Origin: Mucilaginibacter glaciei
Lineage (GTDB): Bacteria > Bacteroidota > Bacteroidia > Sphingobacteriales > Sphingobacteriaceae
Assembly: GCF_014773245.1 (NCBI RefSeq)
Contig: NZ_JACWMX010000005.1
Coordinates: 186,001-250,000 of the forward strand
DNA: 64,000 nt
Reading direction: 5' to 3'
The translations under genes were made by a program, and so were the position numbers. Under the pieces are notes generated by a model. That model was not told where the DNA came from, did no database searches, and worked only from the letters and a program-made list of their open reading frames with translations. Within the stretch, counting starts at the first letter, position 1. Every line of letters begins with the position of its first letter. This document shows, piece after piece, positions 33,475 through 41,010 of this stretch.

Positions 33475-33900
33475 CTAAAATAATAGATTTTCGCGTGATT
33501 TTATTTTTTTTGGATCAATCTTTACGGCGGCAACAATTTCCGTGATCTTATTTAGATTATAAATCATGGCTTCCAGGTCGTCGTCGTCTATATAATTCTT
33601 AATTAAAATAAAATAATCGGCCTCGCGCATTTCGGGTACAAGATACCCCTCTGATCCCTTATTCCCAATAAAATAAAAATCTGTTTCGGTACTTTCCCAA
33701 TTATGGTGATATAACGAAAATAGTATGGAGCCATTTAGCGGCCCGATATCCAGTTTCAGATCATCAATTTTAGTGAAATTAAAGTTTAAATATTTGTTAA
33801 TGAGGTAACAAATACGGTAATCTTTTAACGAAGAAGTGACGGCAATAAGTATAAAATCAAAATCGATCTCAAACTTTAAATTTTTCCTGTTCAAAATCAT
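33475..33900 (-). CDS. IPExxxVDY family protein
   Basis: A 141-residue cytoplasmic protein of a Bacteroidota family named for its IPExxxVDY motif, here YLVPEMREADYFILIK near residue 103. No enzymatic role is known. ATG 33900 (MILNRKNLKFEIDFDF) is chosen because the upstream in-frame codons to 33969 are not conserved-looking and a -7 element lies at 33915-33922. It is divergent from acpP and 68 bp from pyk. The pyk, IPExxxVDY, acpP-fabF-rnc grouping recurs in the phylum, suggesting a link to lipid or RNA metabolism; inference. Confidence 0.8.
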   Translation of the reverse strand: MILNRKNLKFEIDFDFILIAVTSSLKDYRICYLINKYLNFNFTKIDDLKLDIGPLNGSILFSLYHHNWESTETDFYFIGNKGSEGYLVPEMREADYFILIKNYIDDDDLEAMIYNLNKITEIVAAVKIDPKKIKSRENLLF

Positions 33901-33914
33901 TACTTTTACAGCGT

Positions 33915-33922
33915 CAAAATTA
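33915..33922 (-). promoter_or_regulatory. Candidate -7 element for the IPExxxVDY gene
   Basis: On the minus strand TAATTTTG, 14 nt before the ATG at 33900. Confidence 0.5.
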
Positions 33923-34047
33923 CAAATCGAAACCTTTGCAATTAAATATTGTTGACAGAAATAATGCAATTGTTTTTAGATTTGATATTTAACAGAATTT
34001 ATTTTTCTTTGCACTGAAATTTTATTAATCATTAAACTATAAAGACT

Positions 34048-34284
34048 ATGTCTGATATCGCTTCAAGAGTAAAAGCTATTATCGTGGAAAAACTGGGTGT
34101 TGACGAAAGTGAAGTTACACCAGAAGCAAGCTTCACCAACGATCTTGGTGCTGACTCGTTAGACACCGTGGAATTGATCATGGAGTTTGAAAAAGAATTT
34201 AACGTTGCAATCCCTGATGACCAAGCTGAAACTATCGGCACTGTAGGTCAGGCTGTTGCTTACCTTGAGAAAAACGTTAAATAA
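34048..34284 (+). CDS. acpP: Acyl carrier protein
   Basis: A 78-residue acidic carrier for fatty-acid synthesis. The phosphopantetheine attachment serine is Ser37 in [15 protein letters not shown]. The length and the opening [18 protein letters not shown] are typical. fabF follows after 18 bp and rnc 8 bp after that, the classic acpP-fabF-rnc order. The upstream region to 33900 is AT-rich; TTTTCTTTGC at about 34005 may be a weak -7 element. Confidence 0.98.
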   Translation: MSDIASRVKAIIVEKLGVDESEVTPEASFTNDLGADSLDTVELIMEFEKEFNVAIPDDQAETIGTVGQAVAYLEKNVK

Positions 34285-34302
34285 ACTCCTTACGTCTTTT
34301 AA

Positions 34303-35556
34303 ATGGAGTTCAAAAGAGTTGTAGTGACCGGGCTTGGAGCGCTTACTCCAATTGGTAATACCGTTTCTGATTATTGGAACAGTTTGATCAATGGGGTAAG
34401 CGGCGCTGCCTTTATCAAAAGTTTTGATGTAACACACTTCAAAACCAAATTTGCCTGCGAAGTAAAGGGGTTTGACGCGGAAGGTTTTTTGGGCCGTAAG
34501 GAAGCCAGAAAGCTTGATCCGTTTGTTCAATACGCTTTATTTTCGACAGAGGAAGCTGTTAAAGATGCCGGGTTAGACTTCGATAAGCTGGATACTAACC
34601 GTATCGGCGTTATCTGGGGATCAGGCATCGGGGGGTTAAAAACGTTTTTGGATGAGGTAGTCAATTTTGCAAAAGGCGATGGCGTGCCAAAGTTCAATCC
34701 TTTTTTTATCCCTAAAATGATAGCTGATATTGCACCGGGCCATATCTCTATTAAATATGGTTTGCGCGGGCCAAACTTTACCACGGTTTCCGCATGTGCA
34801 TCTTCAAACAACTCTCTTATCGATGCATTTAATTACCTGCGTTTAGGCAAGGCCAACATGTTTATCACAGGTGGTTCTGAAGCTATTATTAACGAAGCAG
34901 GTATTGGTGGTTTCAATGCAATGCACGCACTCTCTACCCGTAATGATGACCCTGCAACGGCATCGCGTCCGTTTGATCTGGACCGTGATGGTTTTGTAGC
35001 AGGCGAAGGTGCAGGGACAATTATTTTAGAAGAGTTAGAGCACGCCCTAAAACGCGGAGCGAAGATTTATGCTGAAATGGTTGGCGGCGGCATGAGTGCT
35101 GATGCGTATCACATGACAGCCCCACATCCGGATGGGTTAGGTGCATCATTGGTAATGAAGGCGGCATTAGAAGATGCTAACTTAACCCCGGCCGATATCG
35201 ATTACGTGAACGTACACGGTACATCAACCCCAATTGGTGACCCGCAAGAAGTGAAGGCGATACAAAATGCTTTCGGCGACAGGATCTATGACATTAACAT
35301 CAGCTCGACAAAATCGATGACAGGCCACTTATTGGGTGCTGCCGGTGCTGTTGAGGCTATCGCGTCTATCCTGGCTATAAAGAATGATCTTATCCCGCCC
35401 ACTATTAACCATTTTACAGACGACCCTGCCTTTGACCCTAAAATAAACTTTACGTTTAATAAGGCGCAGCACCGTGTTGTAAATATAGCCCAGAGCAATG
35501 GGTTTGGTTTTGGCGGCCATAATGCATCTGTGATATTTAAAAAGTACCAGCAATAA
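34303..35556 (+). CDS. fabF: Beta-ketoacyl-ACP synthase II
   Basis: A 417-residue condensing enzyme elongating acyl-ACP with malonyl-ACP. The Cys-His-His triad is seen as SACASSNN (Cys165), VHGTSTPIGD and MTGHLLGAAGA. RVVVTGLGALTPIG opens the protein and NGFGFGGHNAS closes it, as in FabF. It is the second gene of the acpP-fabF-rnc operon. Confidence 0.98.
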   Translation: MEFKRVVVTGLGALTPIGNTVSDYWNSLINGVSGAAFIKSFDVTHFKTKFACEVKGFDAEGFLGRKEARKLDPFVQYALFSTEEAVKDAGLDFDKLDTNRIGVIWGSGIGGLKTFLDEVVNFAKGDGVPKFNPFFIPKMIADIAPGHISIKYGLRGPNFTTVSACASSNNSLIDAFNYLRLGKANMFITGGSEAIINEAGIGGFNAMHALSTRNDDPATASRPFDLDRDGFVAGEGAGTIILEELEHALKRGAKIYAEMVGGGMSADAYHMTAPHPDGLGASLVMKAALEDANLTPADIDYVNVHGTSTPIGDPQEVKAIQNAFGDRIYDINISSTKSMTGHLLGAAGAVEAIASILAIKNDLIPPTINHFTDDPAFDPKINFTFNKAQHRVVNIAQSNGFGFGGHNASVIFKKYQQ

Positions 35557-35564
35557 TTCGTTGG

Positions 35565-36290
35565 ATGCCAATTAGTCGCTTTTACAAGCTTTACATTTCC
35601 CCAAACAGAAAATATGTTAAGGTTTTAAAGAATTTGCTCGGTTTTGTACCGGGCAATTTATCTTTATACAAGTTAGCATTCCGGCACAAATCTGCCGCTC
35701 AAAACATAAAAAAAGGTGTTAAAAACAGTAATGAACGCCTGGAGTTTTTGGGCGACGCGGTGTTGGGCAGTGTAGTGGCCGAGGTGCTTTTTAAACTATA
35801 CCCTTACGAGGATGAGGGCTTTTTAACCGAATTACGTTCAAAAATAGTAAGCCGTGTTAATCTGAATGCTTTGGGTAAAAAGCTCGGTTTTGATAAGTTG
35901 ATAGAGTTTGATAGTAAGATGCTGAACTCCAGCAGGCAGGGATCGTTATTGGGCGATGCCTTTGAGGCGCTTATTGGCGCGGTTTACCTTGATAAGGGCT
36001 ACGATTTTACGCGTAATTTTCTGGTTAACCACATCATCAAATCGCACATTGATATCCACACCCTTGAGCAAACCGAAACCAATTTCAAAAGTAAATTGAT
36101 CGAGTGGTGCCAGCGCCACGGCAAGGATATTACCTTTGACCTGGCAACCAATCAGGAAGGCGAAAGCAATAAACTTTTTACCGTACAAGCCAGTGTTGAT
36201 GGCGAGATAATGGGCTTAGGTAAAGAATTCAGTAAGAAAAATGCTGAAAAACTTGCTGCCGAAAAAGCTTGCGCAGCGTTAGGGATCTGA
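35565..36290 (+). CDS. rnc: Ribonuclease III
   Basis: A 241-residue double-strand-specific endoribonuclease for rRNA and mRNA processing. The nuclease signature is NERLEFLGDAVLGSVVAE, and a second acidic site is GDAFEALIGAVYLD. The C-terminal dsRNA-binding domain covers about 165-240 (KSKLIEWCQRHGK, KEFSKKNAEKLAAEKAC). The N-terminus is about 20 residues longer than in E. coli, as usual in Bacteroidota. It starts 8 bp after fabF. Confidence 0.97.
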   Translation: MPISRFYKLYISPNRKYVKVLKNLLGFVPGNLSLYKLAFRHKSAAQNIKKGVKNSNERLEFLGDAVLGSVVAEVLFKLYPYEDEGFLTELRSKIVSRVNLNALGKKLGFDKLIEFDSKMLNSSRQGSLLGDAFEALIGAVYLDKGYDFTRNFLVNHIIKSHIDIHTLEQTETNFKSKLIEWCQRHGKDITFDLATNQEGESNKLFTVQASVDGEIMGLGKEFSKKNAEKLAAEKACAALGI

Positions 36291-36323
36291 TTTTTTATCC
36301 TGATAACTAATTCCCGATCATCT

Positions 36324-37040
36324 CTAATATAACTTCTCCAACTTTATTTTATCCCCGCCTTTTTTGTAACCTTCGTAGGCCTTTTTTACGTTGTTAATCA
36401 GGTCATAATCACTCCAGCCTTTAACATCAGTATACAGCGGGCGATAGTATTCCATAAATTTAGTGGCAACGCTATCTGTAGCCCCTGTAACACGCATTAC
36501 AAAAGCTTTGTTGTATTTGCTATCAACCGATGTTTCTTCGCTTTCGCGCTTGGCAAAAGCTGCGAACCTACGCGCCTGACCCGGCGTTTTACCGAAAAGC
36601 TCGTAAAGGCCGGTAATAGGGTTGCTCAGGAATGATAATACCGGCGGCTTACCATTGTAGAATGTGCCTTTACTGCGATAGTTGCCCATAATATCATTCA
36701 GCTCCTGCTTTTTGGTTTGCCCGCGAACAATAACCTGGTCGAGCTGAACCTCGGGCTGCAGATAAACCACCATATCAAAACCTTCGTAGGCTTGTTTTTG
36801 AGGTGTAAAACCAGTTTTGTTAAACAATAAGGTATCGCCTTTTATAGCGGCTGTTTTAAAGTTACCGCGATCATCGCTCATCATAATCAAATGGCTCCGC
36901 ATATTAGTGATTAGCACGTTAGCCAACCTGTCTGACGAGATCTTTTTATATACCGATCCTTTTACTTCGCTTGCCTGCTGGGCATAAGCAAACGTTAAAA
37001 AACCAAGGATAAATACAGTTACAACAACAATACGCTTCAA
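36324..37040 (-). CDS. Secreted protein with CarboxypepD_reg-like domain
   Basis: A 238-residue exported protein. A signal peptide (residues 1-20, ending TFAYAQ) precedes a carboxypeptidase-regulatory-like beta-sandwich: EVKGSVYKKISSDRLANVLI, DDRGNFKTAAIKGDTLLF and VVYLQPEVQLDQVIVRGQ, as found in SusC-plug and related proteins. The C-terminal half (about 120-238) has no recognised domain and includes MNFPLLP-like features absent, rather FYNGKPPVLSFLSNPI. A -7 element TACTTTTG lies at 37068-37061. Function unknown; likely periplasmic or outer-membrane associated. Confidence 0.75.
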   Translation of the reverse strand: MKRIVVVTVFILGFLTFAYAQQASEVKGSVYKKISSDRLANVLITNMRSHLIMMSDDRGNFKTAAIKGDTLLFNKTGFTPQKQAYEGFDMVVYLQPEVQLDQVIVRGQTKKQELNDIMGNYRSKGTFYNGKPPVLSFLSNPITGLYELFGKTPGQARRFAAFAKRESEETSVDSKYNKAFVMRVTGATDSVATKFMEYYRPLYTDVKGWSDYDLINNVKKAYEGYKKGGDKIKLEKLY

Positions 37041-37060
37041 ACCGGGTGGATTTTATTTCA

Positions 37061-37068
37061 CAAAAGTA
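37061..37068 (-). promoter_or_regulatory. Candidate -7 element for the 36324-37040 gene
   Basis: On the minus strand TACTTTTG, 20 nt before the ATG at 37040. Confidence 0.5.
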
Positions 37069-37196
37069 TATAATGAATACGGTTAAAAGTGTGAAAAAGT
37101 GTTAAAGTCGGGATAAGACAGAAAGTTCGCTATCTGATAAGTAAGAAGATCTATCTTACACCGGGTCAGACTTTTCGGACTTTCGGACTAAAAACC

Positions 37197-37204
37197 TATC
37201 TTTG
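37197..37204 (+). promoter_or_regulatory. -7 element immediately before yicC
   Basis: TATCTTTG matches TAnnTTTG, and only 3 bases separate it from the ATG at 37208. Transcription would start at or near the start codon. Confidence 0.5.
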
Positions 37205-37207
37205 CAC

Positions 37208-38083
37208 ATGATAAAATCCATGACAGGGTATGGGATTGCCAGCTTTGACTCGGGCAGGATAAAATATACCGTCGAGATCAAATCTCTTAACAGCAAATTT
37301 CTTGAACTATCCCTGCGCTTGCCAAAAATGTTCTCTGAGAAAGAGTTCCAGCTCCGTAACGATTGCAGCAAACAGATAGACCGGGGTAAGGTGAATTTAT
37401 CTATCAACGTAGAGCAAGCAAACTCTAATGTTAAAGCTGCAGGTATCGACCGCGAATTGCTTAAGCATTACTACAATCAGCTAAAATCTGTAAGCGAAGA
37501 ATTAAACGAACCAACAGGTAACCTGCTGCAATTAGCCCTGGGCTTACCCGAGGTGGTTAAATATGAGGAAGAATCAGTATCTGATGATGAATGGAAACTG
37601 GTTGAGAAAACTTTTCAGCAAGCTATGGCCGCCTTCCAGCAGTTCAGAAGCGATGAGGGGAACGTGTTAGAGCAGGATATTAAAATGCGTATCGGCATCA
37701 TCCTGAAAAACCTGGAGCTGGTAATGATAGAGGAACCTAAAAGGGTGCCTGCTATCCGCGAGCGACTTAACCAGTTTTTAAGTGAAGCCGCCGGTGCCGA
37801 AAACATAGATAAAAACCGCTTTGAACAGGAACTGATCTACTATATAGATAAGCTTGACATTACCGAGGAGAAGATCAGACTGAAAAGCCATTGCGACTAT
37901 TTCATCGAAACATTGAAAAATGCTGATGCCAATGGTAAAAAGTTGGGCTTTATATCGCAGGAAATAGGACGGGAGATCAATACCCTCGGTAGCAAGGCCA
38001 ATGATGCCAACATGCAGAAACTGGTAGTAGGAATGAAAGAAGAGCTGGAAAAAATTAAAGAACAACTATTGAACGTATTATAG
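37208..38083 (+). CDS. YicC family endoribonuclease-like protein
   Basis: A 291-residue YicC protein. E. coli YicC is an RNase that promotes degradation of specific small RNAs. The family N-terminus IKSMTGYGIASFDSG and the C-terminal block KSHCDYFIETLKNADANGKKLGFISQEIGREINTLGSK (split here) with KLVVGMKEELEKIKEQLLNV are present. ATG 37208 is chosen over TTG 37202, as family members begin M-I-x-S-M-T. gmk follows 97 bp later, a frequent association. Confidence 0.9.
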   Translation: MIKSMTGYGIASFDSGRIKYTVEIKSLNSKFLELSLRLPKMFSEKEFQLRNDCSKQIDRGKVNLSINVEQANSNVKAAGIDRELLKHYYNQLKSVSEELNEPTGNLLQLALGLPEVVKYEEESVSDDEWKLVEKTFQQAMAAFQQFRSDEGNVLEQDIKMRIGIILKNLELVMIEEPKRVPAIRERLNQFLSEAAGAENIDKNRFEQELIYYIDKLDITEEKIRLKSHCDYFIETLKNADANGKKLGFISQEIGREINTLGSKANDANMQKLVVGMKEELEKIKEQLLNVL

Positions 38084-38086
38084 TTT

Positions 38087-38188
38087 ATTGGTTCAATGGT
38101 TCATTAGCTCATTGGTTTGCCTGGTGGCGGCCATTTACTGATCAACTATTTTACCAATGAACAATTGAACAAATGAACTAATGAGCCA
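38087..38188. repeat. Inverted repeat between yicC and gmk, overlapping the gmk start
   Basis: GGTTCAATGGTTCATTAGCTC (38090-38110) faces CCAATGAACAATTGAAC and GAACTAATGAG (38153-38185) across about 45 bases. The arms are imperfect repeats of a CAATGAAC unit, and the gmk ATG at 38181 lies inside the right arm. Such repeats are common in Bacteroidota intergenic regions. Confidence 0.65.
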
Positions 38189-38753
38189 AAACGGTAAACT
38201 CATCATATTTTCGGCCCCGTCGGGCGCAGGTAAAACTACTATTGTGCACCACCTGCTGGGAAAGATCCCCGATCTGGAGTTTTCCATATCTGCAACCACC
38301 CGCCCGGCCCGCGGCGATGAGGAGCATCAAAAGGATTATTACTTCATCAGCAAAGAGGAATTTTTGCACCGGATTGCCAAGAAACAGTTTGTGGAGTTTG
38401 AAGAGGTTTACTCGGGCACGTTCTACGGTACGCTCCGTACCGAAATTGAGCGCATTTGGGCTAAAGGTAAAACGGTAATATTTGACATAGATGTAGAGGG
38501 CGGTATGCACCTAAAGCGCAAGTACGATGGGCAGGCTCTTGCTATTTTTGTTCAGCCACCATCTTTAGAGGTTTTAAAGCAGCGTTTAAGCGGCCGTGGT
38601 ACCGATAGTGAAGAAAAACTGCAGGAGCGCTTTGCCAAAGCAGAAAAAGAATTAAACTACGCGCCACAATTTGATATTATCCTTAAAAATTACGATCTTC
38701 AAACGGCATGCGCGGAAGCCGAGAAATTGGTGGGCGATTTCATAGGTTCATAG
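38181..38753 (+). CDS. gmk: Guanylate kinase
   Basis: A 190-residue nucleoside monophosphate kinase converting GMP to GDP. The P-loop is SAPSGAGKTTIVHHL (residues 11-25) and the GMP-binding region SISATTRPARGDEEHQKDYYF, followed by EFEEVYSGTFYGT and the lid SGRGTDSEEKLQERF. Length is normal. Its start codon is inside a dispersed repeat arm, an unusual position. Confidence 0.97.
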   Translation: MSQNGKLIIFSAPSGAGKTTIVHHLLGKIPDLEFSISATTRPARGDEEHQKDYYFISKEEFLHRIAKKQFVEFEEVYSGTFYGTLRTEIERIWAKGKTVIFDIDVEGGMHLKRKYDGQALAIFVQPPSLEVLKQRLSGRGTDSEEKLQERFAKAEKELNYAPQFDIILKNYDLQTACAEAEKLVGDFIGS

Positions 38754-38859
38754 TTGATATTATGTTCCTTACAGCTTCCTTAAAGCATAGTATATTTAGC
38801 AACGCACGGTTAGCTACTTACTAAAATTGCCGGATACAAATTGTTAACTGCAAACTGCT

Positions 38860-39432
38860 ATGAAGATAGGCCTGCTATTCGGTTCGTTTAATCCTATACA
38901 TATAGGGCATTTAATCATTGCTAACTATATGGCCAACCATACCGCCTTAGATAAGGTCTGGCTGGTGGTATCGCCACAAAACCCCTTAAAAAAATACGGC
39001 GATCTTATTAATACTTATGACCGTATAGAGATGGCCAAACTGGCTACCGATAACGCCACCAACATTTCTGTAAGTGATGTGGAATTGAAGTTGCCGCAAC
39101 CATCTTATACGATAGATACTCTTGCCTTCCTGAAGGAAAAACATCCGGAGCACGAGTTTGTGCTGATCATGGGATCGGACAACCTTGTTACCCTGCACAA
39201 ATGGAAGAACTACCGGCTCATTTTACGCGATTACCAGATTTTTGTTTATCCCCGCCCGGGTTATGAGAATGCCGAACTGGCCTCGCACCCTTCGGTGACG
39301 ATCACCATGACACCGCAAATGGAGCTCTCGGCTACGTTTATCAGAAAATCAATTGCCGAGAAAAAGAACATCCAATATTTTGTGCCCGATGCCGTTTTAA
39401 AGTTTATAGAGGCCAAAAGCCTTTACAAGTAA
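38860..39432 (+). CDS. nadD: Nicotinate-nucleotide adenylyltransferase
   Basis: A 190-residue NadD making nicotinate adenine dinucleotide in NAD synthesis. The nucleotidyltransferase motif is LFGSFNPIHIGHLIIAN (GxFxPxHxGH) and the second motif is MELSATFIRKSI near residue 155. WLVVSPQNPLKK and LIMGSDNLVTLHKWKNY are conserved NadD blocks. It lies 106 bp after gmk and 20 bp before a secreted protein gene that may be co-transcribed. Confidence 0.96.
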   Translation: MKIGLLFGSFNPIHIGHLIIANYMANHTALDKVWLVVSPQNPLKKYGDLINTYDRIEMAKLATDNATNISVSDVELKLPQPSYTIDTLAFLKEKHPEHEFVLIMGSDNLVTLHKWKNYRLILRDYQIFVYPRPGYENAELASHPSVTITMTPQMELSATFIRKSIAEKKNIQYFVPDAVLKFIEAKSLYK

Positions 39433-39452
39433 ACTTTAAAGTCATCGCCGCT

Positions 39453-40046
39453 ATGAAGAAGATCTTTTTAATAGCTATTGCCTTATTCGCGTTCCAAGCA
39501 GCCTGGGCGCAACAACCAAATTTTATTGATGCCGCAACGGCTGATTCGTTACTGAAACAAAGTGAAGCCACTTTCCCTAAGTTTTGCCGTGAGTTAACGT
39601 ATATCCGTACGCACGATGAGCTGATCAAGCAGGTAAACTTTTCCCGCTCCAAAATACTGAACGGGTCGCCGGCATCAGCATCGCCCAGAGGGGTGATCAA
39701 TATTGATATTTCTTATTTAGAGCACCCTAAGCCCGACTTTGATGATAACCGCCTGATTGTGGTTTTATACCATGAAATAGGGCACCTGCATTATTTTACG
39801 ATAACGCCGCCTGCCGACAGGGCACCTATGAACAGTGAGAAAGCGGCCTTTGAATATTCGCTGCTCAAAACAAAGGAAATGGCAGAAAAAGGCGACTGTC
39901 TACCCCTTAAAACCGGGTTGAAATTTATGAAGTTACGCAGCAAAAGCAATAACCTGCAAGACCCGCATGTGCGCGCGTTAAAACTAATGGTAACCGAACC
40001 GCTGTATTTTGATTATTTGAAATATGCTAAAGAGCATTGCGGGTAG
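39453..40046 (+). CDS. Secreted protein with HExxH motif, putative metalloprotease
   Basis: A 197-residue exported protein (signal peptide MKKIFLIAIALFAFQAAWA). VVLYHEIGHLHYF at about residues 106-118 is a HExxH zinc-binding motif with hydrophobic surroundings as in gluzincin/metzincin helices. A possible third ligand would be Glu130 or Glu135 in NSEKAAFEYSLL, a pattern of zinc peptidases; inference. No named family was recognised. It starts 20 bp after nadD, so it may share its transcript, although the reason for such a pair is unclear. Confidence 0.65.
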   Translation: MKKIFLIAIALFAFQAAWAQQPNFIDAATADSLLKQSEATFPKFCRELTYIRTHDELIKQVNFSRSKILNGSPASASPRGVINIDISYLEHPKPDFDDNRLIVVLYHEIGHLHYFTITPPADRAPMNSEKAAFEYSLLKTKEMAEKGDCLPLKTGLKFMKLRSKSNNLQDPHVRALKLMVTEPLYFDYLKYAKEHCG

Positions 40047-40099
40047 GGGTGATACGCTCTTTCGTAGCTCTTGATTATAAACACTTGCCGCTATCTTAT

Positions 40100-40107
40100 T
40101 ATATTTG
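40100..40107 (+). promoter_or_regulatory. -7 element immediately before miaE
   Basis: TATATTTG, 5 bases before the GTG at 40113. As for yicC and lipA, transcription would start at the initiation codon. Confidence 0.5.
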
Positions 40108-40112
40108 TACCC

Positions 40113-40712
40113 GTGAGCGAGAAAACCATCCTTAAACTACAATTACCTACCGACCCGCTTTGGGTAAAAAACGTGGTAGAAAGTAATATTGAAGAATTAC
40201 TGACTGACCATGCCTATTGCGAGCAGAAGGCAGCCACTAATGCCATTACCCTTATTATCCAAAACCCGAACCTGAGCGATATTGTGCAGGAAATGGTTGC
40301 CCTGGCACAAGAAGAATTGGAACACTTTAAAATGGTACACGCCATTATGCTTAAGCGCGGTTTTACGTTAGGGAAGGAGCGCCGGGATAACTACGTGAAC
40401 GAATTGCGCCGGTTTATGATAGTAGGCGGCGGCCGCGAGGCGCAGTTGATAGACCGATTATTATTATCGGCCATGATAGAGGCCCGTAGCTGCGAACGCT
40501 TTAAGGTACTATCGGAGAATATTAACGATGCTGAATTAGCGGAGTTTTATCACGAATTGATGATAAGCGAAGCCACCCATTATGCGATGTTTATCCGCCT
40601 GGCTAAAAAGCATGCGGTAGAGGTAGATGTGGATGCCCGCTGGAAGGAATTCCTGGAGTTTGAAGCGCAGGTGATCCAAAATTACGGCAAAGGCGAAACC
40701 ATCCACGGTTAA
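40113..40712 (+). CDS. miaE: tRNA-(ms2io6A)-hydroxylase MiaE-like
   Basis: A 199-residue di-iron enzyme of the ferritin-like fold that hydroxylates the isopentenyl group of ms2i6A37 in tRNA. Iron ligands are suggested by LTDHAYCEQKAA, AQEELEHFKMVH (ExxH), MIEARSCERF and ISEATHYAMF. GTG at 40113 (VSEKTILKLQLP) is chosen, because the promoter-like TATATTTG lies just before it, while the ATG at 40071 would be upstream of that promoter. No other tRNA-modification genes are adjacent. Confidence 0.85.
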   Translation: MSEKTILKLQLPTDPLWVKNVVESNIEELLTDHAYCEQKAATNAITLIIQNPNLSDIVQEMVALAQEELEHFKMVHAIMLKRGFTLGKERRDNYVNELRRFMIVGGGREAQLIDRLLLSAMIEARSCERFKVLSENINDAELAEFYHELMISEATHYAMFIRLAKKHAVEVDVDARWKEFLEFEAQVIQNYGKGETIHG

Positions 40713-40796
40713 AACTTCCCTTTTAAATTCATTCGTCGATACAAAATCAACGTTTACCGACACATTTGCCGGCGGGCATTCCCATGGTTTACCTTT

Positions 40797-41008
40797 ATGC
40801 CAGAGTAATAACAACAATACCTGGCATTAGGCCCGGGCGCGCAACGCCCCGGGGTGGCCCGCCGCTTACGAGAAGAGAATTGGGTGGTTTTCTTCTTAAC
40901 GGAAACGAAGCGGGCGGGCCACCGCCAATGCAGGATTGAGCTGCATCACAAATAGCCCTCGTAATAAATAGTTGAAATGAAATGCCCTGGCCGAACAGCT
41001 AAGGCATT
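40797..41008 (+). ncRNA. Strongly folded GC-rich element ending in a terminator, possible ncRNA or repeat
   Basis: Seen: TGCCAG..CTGGCA (40797-40827), CCCGGGCG and CGCCCCGGG (40832-40853), GGTGGCCCGCCGCTT (40853-40867) facing AAGCGGGCGGGCCACC (40908-40923) with an AGAAGAG..TTCTTCT inner part, then AAATGCC..GGCATTT followed by T (40981-41008). The last is a plus-strand terminator, so a structured transcript from the plus strand is possible. It may instead be a large palindromic repeat. No known RNA family was recognised. Confidence 0.4.
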
Positions 41009-41010
41009 TT

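Noticed and set aside
40536..40817. 93-codon minus-strand frame over the miaE end
   Set aside because: It overlaps conserved miaE sequence and the start of the folded element; no family-like pattern.
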